A stretch of DNA of 64,000 nucleotides from Thiohalocapsa marina. Its GTDB lineage: Bacteria; Pseudomonadota; Gammaproteobacteria; Chromatiales; Chromatiaceae. Shown in pieces: positions 11,828 through 19,532 of the stretch (position 1 is the first letter of the stretch; the number at the start of each line of letters is the position of its first letter). The position numbers and the translations under genes were made by a program. Under the pieces are notes generated by a model. That model was not told the DNA's origin. It made no database searches and worked only from the letters and a program-made list of their open reading frames with translations. The stretch lies in assembly GCF_008632335.1 (NCBI RefSeq), contig NZ_VWXX01000004.1:62001-126000 (forward strand). Reading direction: 5' to 3'.

Positions 11828-13386
11828 GTCCGCCGCCCCTCCCGCTCGGCCAGGGCCTGGACCACCTGGGCGCGGTCGCTGAAGCGGATCTTCAGTGCAC
11901 CCATGTCCTGCACCGTCTCATGGCCCTTGCCGGCGACCAGCACAGCGTCGGCACGGCCAGCCAGCGCGATGGCCCGACGAATCGCCAGGGCCCGTTGTCG
12001 CCGCACCAGCACCGCCTCCGGTGCGTGCATGCCGGCAAGGATCTCGGCGCAGATGGCGTCACCGTCCTCATTGCGGGGATTGTCATCGGTCACGATGACA
12101 CTGTCGCTCAGTCGCTCGGCGATCTCGCCCATGAGCGGACGCTTGCCGCGGTCGCGCTCTCCGCCGCAGCCGAAGACCGTGCACAGCTTGCCCGAGCAAT
12201 GCCGGCGCAGGTCACCGATGGCCTTCTCCAGGGCCTCCGGCGTATGCGCATAGTCCACCACCACCAGGGGACCGGAGTCGCCGCCAAAGCACTCCATCCG
12301 GCCCGGTACCCCGTGCAGACCGGCGAGCCGTTTCAGCGCCGAAGTCAGATCCATGCCCATGGTCAGCAGCACCGCCAGCACAGCCAGCAGGTTCGCGACA
12401 TTGAAGCGACCGATCAGCCCCACGGTAAGTTCACCGTCGCCGAGGCTGGTCTGCACGCCGATGCGCAGCCCGCGCGGTAGGGGTTCGATGGCGCTGGCAC
12501 GCACCCAGAGCCTGGTCTCCGACGCAAATCCTGCACCGGCCTCGACGCTGAAGGCAGCGCGCTGCACCGTCGGCGGCAACACCGCCAGCAGCGTCCGGCC
12601 GACGGCGTCGTCCTGATTTATCACCGCCCACTGCAGACCGGGCATCCGGAACAGTCGACCCTTGGCGGCGGCATAGGACGCCATGTCGCCGTGGTAGTCC
12701 AGGTGATCGCGGCTCAGGTTGGTGAACACGGCATGGCTGAAGTGCACGGCGTCAACGCGCCCCTGGTCCAGCGCATGGGACGACACCTCCATGGCGACCG
12801 TTCCTGCGCCGCGCTTGAGCAGGTCGGCCAGTGCCGCCTGCACGGTGATGGGGTCCGGGGTGGTCATGCCGGTGGCAGAGAGCTCACCGGGAAAGCCGTT
12901 GCCCAGGGTGCCGATGATGCCGCAGCGCTGGTCCGACGCGAGGGCGGCCGCGATGAAGTGACTGACGCTGGTCTTGCCGTTGGTGCCGGTGATGCCGATC
13001 ACCTGCAGCGCTCGGCTCGGCTCGAAGTGGAAACGCGCGGCGATCTCCGCGGCACGACGGGACAGATTCGCCAGCGGCACCACCGGCAGGCCCAGTCGCG
13101 TGGACAGTCGCTCGATCGCCGGCCGGTCCCAGGCCGCGTCAGGCTCGGCGACAATGGCCGTGCAGCCATTGTCGGCGGCCTTTTGCGCATAATCCAGTCC
13201 GTGCCCGGCGGTGCCGCGACAGGCCAGGAACAGGGCACCCGGACCGGTCGAGCGGCTGTCCATGGTCAGGCGCTCGACGCGCAGATCGGGATCGACCGAC
13301 GCGGCCACGAAGCCGTGCAGCAGGGCCGACAGACTCCAGCTGCCAGACGCGCCCAGACCGCGACAATCCACCGCGGCTACCGTCAT
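11824..13386 (-). CDS. murE: UDP-MurNAc-tripeptide synthetase, meso-diaminopimelate adding
   Basis: Third Mur ligase. The 520-residue product has TMDSRSTGPGALFLACRGTAGHGLDYAQKA in the uridine domain, the P-loop VIGITGTNGKTSVSHFIAAAL, FTNLSRDHLDYHGDMASYAAAK and a C-terminal domain with VVVDYAHTPEALEKAI. The motif VTDDNPRNEDGDAI contains D-N-P-R, the known signature for meso-diaminopimelate selection, so the cell wall should be of the usual Gram-negative A1-gamma type. It overlaps ftsI and murF by four bases each. Confidence 0.96.
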   Translation of the reverse strand: MTVAAVDCRGLGASGSWSLSALLHGFVAASVDPDLRVERLTMDSRSTGPGALFLACRGTAGHGLDYAQKAADNGCTAIVAEPDAAWDRPAIERLSTRLGLPVVPLANLSRRAAEIAARFHFEPSRALQVIGITGTNGKTSVSHFIAAALASDQRCGIIGTLGNGFPGELSATGMTTPDPITVQAALADLLKRGAGTVAMEVSSHALDQGRVDAVHFSHAVFTNLSRDHLDYHGDMASYAAAKGRLFRMPGLQWAVINQDDAVGRTLLAVLPPTVQRAAFSVEAGAGFASETRLWVRASAIEPLPRGLRIGVQTSLGDGELTVGLIGRFNVANLLAVLAVLLTMGMDLTSALKRLAGLHGVPGRMECFGGDSGPLVVVDYAHTPEALEKAIGDLRRHCSGKLCTVFGCGGERDRGKRPLMGEIAERLSDSVIVTDDNPRNEDGDAICAEILAGMHAPEAVLVRRQRALAIRRAIALAGRADAVLVAGKGHETVQDMGALKIRFSDRAQVVQALAEREGRRT

Positions 13387-15173
13387 TGCTCGGCCCGTCC
13401 GTGGGCCGATGCCAGCAACAGCTTGCCGGCGGGGTCATCCGGCGGCACGTTGTACAGACGCAAGGCCGCCTGCATCACCGTGGCGAAGGTCGGCGCGGCC
13501 ACGATTCCGCCGTAGTAGTCCTTGCCGCGGGGCTCGTCGATCATCACGACCATGACGAAGCGCGGCTGATCCACCGGTGCCAGCCCGGCAAACACCGACT
13601 GATATTTCCCCTGCACATAGCCCTGACCGGTGGCCTTCTTTGAGGTCCCGGTCTTGCCGGCGACGCGATAGCCGGCCACAGCGGCCCGGCGGGCGGTCCC
13701 GGTGTTGGACACCACGGTTTCCATCATGCGCCGGACCTGGTGCGCGGTCTGCGCCGAGAAGACGCGCTGCCCGGCCGGCACCGTGTCGACCCGCAGCAGG
13801 CTGGCCGGTCGCAGCAGGCCGTCGTTGGCCAGCACGGCATAGGCCTGGGCCAGCTGCAGCGTGGTCACGTTGAGGCCGTAGCCGAAGGCCACCGTGGCGT
13901 GTTCGAATTGAGACCAGCCGTCGTAGTGAGGCAGGTAGCCGCTGCGCTCACCCGGGAACTGCACCGCCGTCGGGCGCCCGAAACCCGCCTGCTGCAGGGT
14001 CTTCCAGAGCAGCGCCGGCTCCATCTGCTGGGCGATCTTGACCACGCCGACGTTGCTGGACTTGGTGATGACACCGGTTGCCGTCAGCCGGCCGAAGTTG
14101 CGGATGTCCCGCACCCGGTTCCGACCGACGGTGAGAAAGCCCGGCGAGGTGTCCACCGGGGTGTTCGGATGGATTCGCCCGGACTCCAGGGCGGCGGCCA
14201 GCACCAGCGGCTTGATGGTGGAGCCGGGTTCGAAGACATCCGTCAGCGCCCGGTTGCGCCGCGCCTCGACCGGCTCGGTGCGGCCCGCGTTCGGGTTGAA
14301 CGAGGGCTGGTTGACCATGGCCAGCACCTCGCCGCTGTGGGCGTCCATCAGTACGGCTGAGCCGGAGACCGCCCGATGTTCCGCGACGGCGCGCTTCAGT
14401 TCCCGGTAGGCCAGGAACTGCAGCCGGCGATCCAGACTCAGCGCCAGGTCCCGGCCATGCGTCGGCGGCCGGATCTGCTCCACCTCTTCCAGCACACGGC
14501 CGCGACCGTCCTGGATCACTCGCCGCTTGCCCGGGGTGGCATTGAGCCAGTCGTTGTAGACGAGTTCGATACCTTCCTGTCCGGCGTCGTCCACATTGGT
14601 AAAGCCCACCACCTGGCCGAACATCTCGCCGCCGGGATAGAAGCGGCGATACTCGGTGTCCATGTCGATGCCGGAGAGGCCGTACTGGTCAATCACCGCG
14701 GCCACAGCGTCGGCGGACTGCGGCTCCACCCGCCGTCGCAGGAACATGAACCGCTTGTCGTCGCGGATGTAGGTGTCCAGGCGGGCCTGCAGGGACTCCG
14801 GCGGCACCTCCAGCGCCGCGGCCAGGGACGGCACCGCCTCCATGTGCCCGGCGAGCCGCTGGGGATCCGCCCACACCGTCGACATCGAGGTGCTGATGGC
14901 CAGCGGTTCGCCATTGCGGTCTGTCACCATGCCCCGACGGGCGGCGATCTCGCGCTCCCGCAGGAACCGCTTTTCACCCTCATTCTTCAGGAACTCGTGC
15001 TCCAGCACCTGCCGATAGAAGGAGGCACCCACCACGGACAGGAATGCCGCCCCGAGCATCAGCCCCAAGGCCGCCCGTCGGGCGGCGAAGTTCGGTGGCC
15101 GGCGTTCTGCCTCGTCGGCTCGACGCAGACGCTCCTTCATGCGCTCACGACTCGTCCCGTGCTTACCGAACAT
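13383..15173 (-). CDS. ftsI: Peptidoglycan D,D-transpeptidase FtsI (PBP3)
   Basis: Septal transpeptidase anchored by one N-terminal membrane helix (about residues 31-52), working with FtsW in the periplasm. The 596-residue product has the class B pedestal domain, then the penicillin-binding catalytic motifs: S-T-I-K with nucleophile Ser318 and Lys321, S-S-N in ITKSSNVGVVKIA, and K-T-G-T with Lys507. A C-terminal stretch after the domain (PPDDPAGKLLLAS) is similar to other gammaproteobacterial PBP3 proteins. The start overlaps ftsL by 11 bases. Confidence 0.96.
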   Translation of the reverse strand: MFGKHGTSRERMKERLRRADEAERRPPNFAARRAALGLMLGAAFLSVVGASFYRQVLEHEFLKNEGEKRFLREREIAARRGMVTDRNGEPLAISTSMSTVWADPQRLAGHMEAVPSLAAALEVPPESLQARLDTYIRDDKRFMFLRRRVEPQSADAVAAVIDQYGLSGIDMDTEYRRFYPGGEMFGQVVGFTNVDDAGQEGIELVYNDWLNATPGKRRVIQDGRGRVLEEVEQIRPPTHGRDLALSLDRRLQFLAYRELKRAVAEHRAVSGSAVLMDAHSGEVLAMVNQPSFNPNAGRTEPVEARRNRALTDVFEPGSTIKPLVLAAALESGRIHPNTPVDTSPGFLTVGRNRVRDIRNFGRLTATGVITKSSNVGVVKIAQQMEPALLWKTLQQAGFGRPTAVQFPGERSGYLPHYDGWSQFEHATVAFGYGLNVTTLQLAQAYAVLANDGLLRPASLLRVDTVPAGQRVFSAQTAHQVRRMMETVVSNTGTARRAAVAGYRVAGKTGTSKKATGQGYVQGKYQSVFAGLAPVDQPRFVMVVMIDEPRGKDYYGGIVAAPTFATVMQAALRLYNVPPDDPAGKLLLASAHGRAEQ

Positions 15174-15540
15174 CGCTTTGCCCCCAGCCTTGTTCTGATC
15201 CTGACGCCCGGACCTCCACCACGCGGACCTCGCCGCTGCCGGGCAGGTACATGTCCAGCTTGGTCCGGGCGTTGTCTTCTATACGCGTGTGCGACGTCAG
15301 CGCCGCCTCTTCGATCTGCAGACGCCCCCATTCCACATCCAACGCGTCACGCTCGGCGCGCACCTGTTGCAGCACACCGAATTCGCCCCGTGTCAGATAC
15401 TTGACATGCACCACCGCCATCGCCGAGCCAATCACCGCCAGCCCCAGCGTCAGCAGGCCCAGCACCCGCGCCCGGGTCAGGGACGCGCCGGCGCCCCGCA
15501 AGCGCCGTCTGGGCATGCGCCGGTTGCCGGGACTGCTCAC
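15163..15540 (-). CDS. ftsL: Cell division protein FtsL
   Basis: Small bitopic protein that forms the FtsQLB complex and activates FtsWI. The 125-residue product has a basic cytoplasmic start, one membrane helix at roughly residues 26-45 (VLGLLTLGLAVIGSAMAVVHV) and a following heptad-rich coiled coil (YLTRGEFGVLQQVRAERDALDVEWGRLQIEE). FtsL sequences are poorly conserved, so the call rests on topology, size and position between rsmH and ftsI. It overlaps rsmH by four bases. Confidence 0.92.
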   Translation of the reverse strand: MSSPGNRRMPRRRLRGAGASLTRARVLGLLTLGLAVIGSAMAVVHVKYLTRGEFGVLQQVRAERDALDVEWGRLQIEEAALTSHTRIEDNARTKLDMYLPGSGEVRVVEVRASGSEQGWGQSDVR

Positions 15541-16481
15541 GAGCCGGCTCCTCCAAGGCGCTCCGCCGCCCGCAATACGGCGCTTCGCGCCCGCGGATTG
15601 GCGTCGACCTCGGCCGCAGAGGCACGCACCGGCCCCACCACCGGCCGCAGCCGCCGCAGGATCTGTGCGTCGCGCACCGGCAGTCCCTTGGGCAGGGGCC
15701 TGCCGCGGGACTCGTCGCGGATGAAGCGCTTGACGATGCGGTCCTCCAGCGAATGGAAACTGATGACCACCAGGCGCCCGCCGACGGCGAGCAACTCGCA
15801 GACGCGCCCCAGCAGGTCATGCAGCTGATCGAGTTCGCCATTGACCTGGATGCGCAGGGCCTGGAAGGTGCGGGTCGCCGGATGCTTGCCGGGCTCGCGC
15901 GTGGGCACAGCGCGCTCGCACAGACGCGCCAGTGCGCCGGTGGTCGCGATGGGCTGGGCCTGGCGAGTCTCGCAAATGGCACGAGCGATGCGTCGGGCAA
16001 AGCGCTCTTCGCCGAAGTCCTGCAACACCCGGGCGATGTCGCCTTCGCTTGCTCGGGCGAGCCACTGCGCCGCGCTTTCGCCGGACTGCGGATCCATGCG
16101 CATGTCCAGCGGACCATCGGCGCTAAAGCTGAACCCCCGCTCGGCCCGGTCTAGTTGCGGAGAGGAAACACCCAGATCCAGCAGCAGTCCGTTGATGCGA
16201 CCCGCCAGACCTTCTGCCCGGGCCAACTCCGGCAGGTGGGAGAACGGCGCCTGGAAGATGCGCAGGCGCGGATCGGCCTCCGCAAGGCGCCGGCCCTCGG
16301 CGACCGCATCCGGATCGCGATCGCAGGCCAGCAGGCGGCCGTCGGACCCCAGGCGCTCGAGGATCGCCCGCGCATGGCCGCCGCGGCCAAAGGTGCCGTC
16401 GACGTAGATGCCATCTGCAATGATCCCCAACGCCTGCATGCTTTCCCCCAACAGGACTGGAATGTGTTCGCGCTGATCCAT
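15537..16481 (-). CDS. rsmH: 16S rRNA (cytosine-1402-N4) methyltransferase RsmH
   Basis: SAM-dependent enzyme that methylates N4 of C1402 in the ribosomal P site; formerly MraW. The 314-residue product begins MDQREHIPVLLGESM and has the SAM loop YVDGTFGRGGHARAIL, LLACDRDPDAV, LLLDLGVSSPQLD, the insertion RMDPQSGESAAQWL and the C-terminal block RTFQALRIQVNGEL with VVISFHSLEDRIVKRF. Together with RsmI (present at 24119-25009) it makes the m4Cm modification at C1402, so both enzymes for that nucleotide are in this window. Confidence 0.97.
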   Translation of the reverse strand: MDQREHIPVLLGESMQALGIIADGIYVDGTFGRGGHARAILERLGSDGRLLACDRDPDAVAEGRRLAEADPRLRIFQAPFSHLPELARAEGLAGRINGLLLDLGVSSPQLDRAERGFSFSADGPLDMRMDPQSGESAAQWLARASEGDIARVLQDFGEERFARRIARAICETRQAQPIATTGALARLCERAVPTREPGKHPATRTFQALRIQVNGELDQLHDLLGRVCELLAVGGRLVVISFHSLEDRIVKRFIRDESRGRPLPKGLPVRDAQILRRLRPVVGPVRASAAEVDANPRARSAVLRAAERLGGAGS

Positions 16482-16535
16482 AGCGTTCGCTTTTTATCCC
16501 TTTTACCGCCGTTCGGTGTTGTTGTACTGGTCGCT

Positions 16536-16988
16536 CTAGAGCGAGAAGCCCGCCATGGCGGGATCCTCCGCCAGGCTCTTCAGATCGAATGCCTCCGCCT
16601 CGCCCAGCTTTTCACGCCAGCAGGCCTCGTCCCACAGTTCGTAGCGGTTGCCGACCCCCACCAGCGCAACCTGCTTGTTCAAGCCGGCAAAGTCCCGTTG
16701 CGAGGGCGCCAGCAGGATCCGGCCCTGGGAATCCGGCTGCACGGATGTGGCGTAACCGATGATGATGCGCTGCAGGACGCGGGTGGCCTCGGCAAAGGCG
16801 GGCATTGCGCTCAGCTTGCGCTCCACCTCGACGAAGTGCGGCTCCGGGTAGACGATGAGGCAACGCTGCGGGTCGGCAGTGACGATGAGCCGGGACTCGC
16901 AATACTCAGCCAGCAGGGTGCGCTGACCTGCCGGTATGGCAAGGCGCCCCTTGACGTCGAGATTCAGGTAGTGCGTTCCCCGGAACAA
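16536..16988 (-). CDS. mraZ: Transcriptional regulator MraZ
   Basis: AbrB-like DNA-binding ring protein that represses the dcw operon by binding repeats in its own promoter. The 150-residue product begins MFRGTHYLNLDVKGRLAIPAGQR, with the first SpoVT-AbrB swapped hairpin, and has the second at YATSVQPDSQGRILLAPSQRDF. The start is a TTG codon, supported by the conserved MFRG opening and a GGGAGG ribosome site 6-7 bases before it; a weak start may keep repressor levels low. First gene of the cluster, 54 bases before rsmH, and directly downstream of the operator listed at 17034. Confidence 0.96.
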   Translation of the reverse strand: MFRGTHYLNLDVKGRLAIPAGQRTLLAEYCESRLIVTADPQRCLIVYPEPHFVEVERKLSAMPAFAEATRVLQRIIIGYATSVQPDSQGRILLAPSQRDFAGLNKQVALVGVGNRYELWDEACWREKLGEAEAFDLKSLAEDPAMAGFSL

Positions 16989-17033
16989 GGTCGCCTCCCG
17001 AGCAATCAGCGGTTGCGCTCATTTGGCGTGGCG

Positions 17034-17058
17034 CCCCATTTTTCCCCACTTTCCCCCA
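17034..17058 (-). promoter_or_regulatory. MraZ operator (three direct repeats)
   Basis: On the minus strand three copies of TGGGG occur with exactly five bases between each, a 10-base period (plus-strand CCCCA at 17034, 17044 and 17054). This is the published MraZ box architecture, three TGGGN repeats with N5 spacers. It starts about three bases after the expected transcription start of the promoter at 17068-17096 and ends 46 bases before the mraZ TTG, a position suited to autorepression. Confidence 0.9.
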
Positions 17059-17067
17059 CTAAGCTCC

Positions 17068-17096
17068 ATCTTAGGAAAGGATCCGACATCGGTCAA
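17068..17096 (-). promoter_or_regulatory. Sigma-70 promoter of the dcw operon (Pmra)
   Basis: Reading the minus strand, TTGACC (17096-17091) is followed after exactly 17 bases by TAAGAT (17073-17068). The -35 matches consensus at five of six and the -10 at four of six. The expected start of transcription is near 17061, immediately ahead of the MraZ repeats. Confidence 0.8.
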
Positions 17097-17450
17097 GGCG
17101 CACGGAGAACGAATTTTCTTGTTGCTCAGAAGCTTAAAGAGACCAGTCCACGCCGATCGGATGCTAGGGCAATCACTGTCATTTCATGGGCCTAGCAACG
17201 CTAGATCCTGTATCTTCGACTTTGCCGGTGAGCGGGGTGCTGGCGCGTCTGCCGGATGCACGATGGCGGCTGCACGCAGGACGTATCGGGACATCCGGCT
17301 GTCTGCTCTTCCCTTGACGGGGGTGCCGCAGGCTGTGCGGGGGCCGCCCCCGCCGTGCGCCGGCATCCTGTGCAAGGGGCCGATCGCACCTATACTGTTG
17401 GTGTGAACCACTCATCGGCGTTTTCTCCATCACGGTCTACGGGGCGGGCG
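17097..17450 (+). other. Intergenic region between the dcw promoter and the ligase gene
   Basis: About 350 bases without a convincing gene. An AT-richer patch at 17110-17150 lies just upstream of the dcw -35 element and could act as an UP region. At 17163-17204 there are three CTAG tetranucleotides, two of them forming CTAGC-AAC-GCTAG, a 5-bp stem with a 3-base loop. A TATACT at 17391-17396 on plus could be the -10 of the downstream ligase gene, but the matching -35 position (CTGTGC) is poor. Confidence 0.4.
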
Positions 17451-19532
17451 ATGCACACTACGCGCAAACAACCGGGCGAGCGCGCCTCGACCGGGTCCCA
17501 CGCGGAGGCGCCCGTCATCGGTGCGAACGTCATCGGCGCGACCAAGGCGGGGACCCTGCCCGGGCTGCTGCACCAGCGGGTGGCCCGGACACCGCAGCAG
17601 ATCGCCTACCGAGCGTTCCATCGGGGCGCCTGGCGCGATTACAGCTGGCAGGAGATCGCCGAGCGGGTTGCGCGCTGGCGGCATGCCCTCGCTGCGGAAG
17701 GGCTGAGACCCGGCGAGCGCGTGGCCCTGTGCCTGCCCAATGGCGTCGACTGGGTGTGCTTCGATCAGGCCGCGCAGGGCCTGGGGCTGGTCACGGTGCC
17801 GCTCTACAGCACCGACAGCCCCGGCAACCTGCGGCATATCCTCACGGACTCCGGCGCCAGTCTGGTGCTGTTCGATCGCGATGCCCAATGGCAGGCGGTG
17901 GCGGCATTGGACGAAGCATCGGCCGACATGGCACCCGAGGCGCCACCGAAAAACCAATCCGACACCCTTTCCGATCCGCCGCCGAATCGGCAGCCGCTTC
18001 CGCAGCTGCGCCGGATCCTGTACCGGAACAGGTGCAAAAACGGGGGCCGACAGGTTCTCGCCGGCGACAACGATGACCGGATGCGCCGCCTCGACGACTG
18101 GTTGCCGCAGGGCGCGGCAACCCCGAACCAACCCGTCGTCGACGATCCGGACGCGCTGGCCACGCTGATCTACACCTCCGGCACCACCGGGCCGCCCAAG
18201 GGCGTCATGCTGTCCCACCGGAACATCCTCAGCAATGCCGAGGCGGTGTTGCAACGCATCCCGGCATTGCCGTCGGACGAATTCCTGTCATTCCTGCCCC
18301 TGGCCCATGCCTTCGAGCGCACCGTCGGCTATTACCTGCCGATGATGGCCGGCTGCCGGGTCAGCTACGCACGCTCCATCGCCGATCTGCGCGATGACCT
18401 GCTCGACCTGCGCCCCACGGTGATGCTGTCGGTGCCCCGTATCTACGACAAGATCTACCTGGCCCTGCAGGCCCGGCTGGGCACCAGCGGCCTGAAGCGT
18501 CGCCTGTTCGACCGGACCGTCGCCCTTGGCTGGCAACGCTTCGAGGCGGAGCAGGGCCGCGCCGCCCCCCTCGGCCGCGCCGACCGTATGCTCTGGGCGC
18601 TGTTGCGTCCTCTGGTGGCGCGCCCGGTGCTGCGGCGCCTCGGTGGTCGCCTGCGGGTGGCCGTCAGCGGCGGCGCGCCCCTGTCGCCGACAGTGGCGCG
18701 CCTGTTCATCGGTCTGGGATTGCCCCTGACCGAGGGCTACGGCCTCACCGAGGCGGCCCCGGTGGTCAGCGCAACCGAGCCGGCGGACTGCATCCCCGGG
18801 CTGGTTGGCCGGCCGCTGCCGGGCGTCGAGATCCGGATCGCCGCAGAGAACGAACTGCTGGTCCGTTCCGCCGGCGTCATGCAGGGCTACTGGGGGCAGC
18901 CGCAGGCCACGGCCGAGGCCATCGACACCGACGGCTGGCTGCATACCGGCGACCAGGTGGCCCTGCGCGACGGCTATGTGCAGGTCCGCGGCCGGCTCAA
19001 GGAGATCCTGGTGACCTCCACCGGCGAGAAGGTGCCGCCCACGGACATGGAACTGGCCCTGACCATGGACCCGCTGTTCGAGCAGGCCATGGTGGTGGGC
19101 GAAGGGCGCCCCTTCCTGAGTGCGCTGCTGGTGCTCTCGGACAGCCACTGGAGGACGCTGGCGGCGCAACTGTCGGCACAACCGGCGGCGCAGCGGGAGC
19201 CACAACAGGCCGCGCAACAGGAGATCGACGCCGACGACCCCGACGCCCTGCAGCATCCGGCGGTGATCAATGCCGTCCGGACGCGTGTCGATCACTGCCT
19301 CCGCCACTTTCCAGGCTACGCGCAGGTGCGCGCGCTGCATCTGGAGCGCACCCCCTGGAGCACAGAAAACGGCCTGCTGACACCCACGCTGAAACTGAAA
19401 CGCGCTGAACTCGAGACGCACTATGCCGCGGTGATCGAGGCACTGTACCAACGGCCCGGACATGCCCGGAGACAAACCGGGGAACAGGCCGGGGAACAGG
19501 CCGAAAGCGACCCCTCCGGGAGTCCGTATTGA
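17451..19532 (+). CDS. Long-chain acyl-CoA synthetase-like AMP-forming ligase
   Basis: ANL-superfamily enzyme expected to activate a fatty acid to acyl-AMP and pass it to CoA. From the chosen ATG the product is 693 residues. The P-loop LIYTSGTTGPPKG is at about residues 238-250, LTEGYGLTEAAPVVS near 425, GWLHTGD near 495 and GRLKEILVTSTGEKV near 515, and it ends with LLTPTLKLKR, as in bacterial long-chain ligases of the FadD15 type. A low-complexity insertion (APPKNQSDTLSDPPPNRQPLP) separates two parts of the N-domain. The start is uncertain: an in-frame GTG at 17403 is possible and no strong ribosome site is seen. Its stop overlaps the next gene's TTG, so the two are co-translated. Confidence 0.85.
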   Translation: MHTTRKQPGERASTGSHAEAPVIGANVIGATKAGTLPGLLHQRVARTPQQIAYRAFHRGAWRDYSWQEIAERVARWRHALAAEGLRPGERVALCLPNGVDWVCFDQAAQGLGLVTVPLYSTDSPGNLRHILTDSGASLVLFDRDAQWQAVAALDEASADMAPEAPPKNQSDTLSDPPPNRQPLPQLRRILYRNRCKNGGRQVLAGDNDDRMRRLDDWLPQGAATPNQPVVDDPDALATLIYTSGTTGPPKGVMLSHRNILSNAEAVLQRIPALPSDEFLSFLPLAHAFERTVGYYLPMMAGCRVSYARSIADLRDDLLDLRPTVMLSVPRIYDKIYLALQARLGTSGLKRRLFDRTVALGWQRFEAEQGRAAPLGRADRMLWALLRPLVARPVLRRLGGRLRVAVSGGAPLSPTVARLFIGLGLPLTEGYGLTEAAPVVSATEPADCIPGLVGRPLPGVEIRIAAENELLVRSAGVMQGYWGQPQATAEAIDTDGWLHTGDQVALRDGYVQVRGRLKEILVTSTGEKVPPTDMELALTMDPLFEQAMVVGEGRPFLSALLVLSDSHWRTLAAQLSAQPAAQREPQQAAQQEIDADDPDALQHPAVINAVRTRVDHCLRHFPGYAQVRALHLERTPWSTENGLLTPTLKLKRAELETHYAAVIEALYQRPGHARRQTGEQAGEQAESDPSGSPY

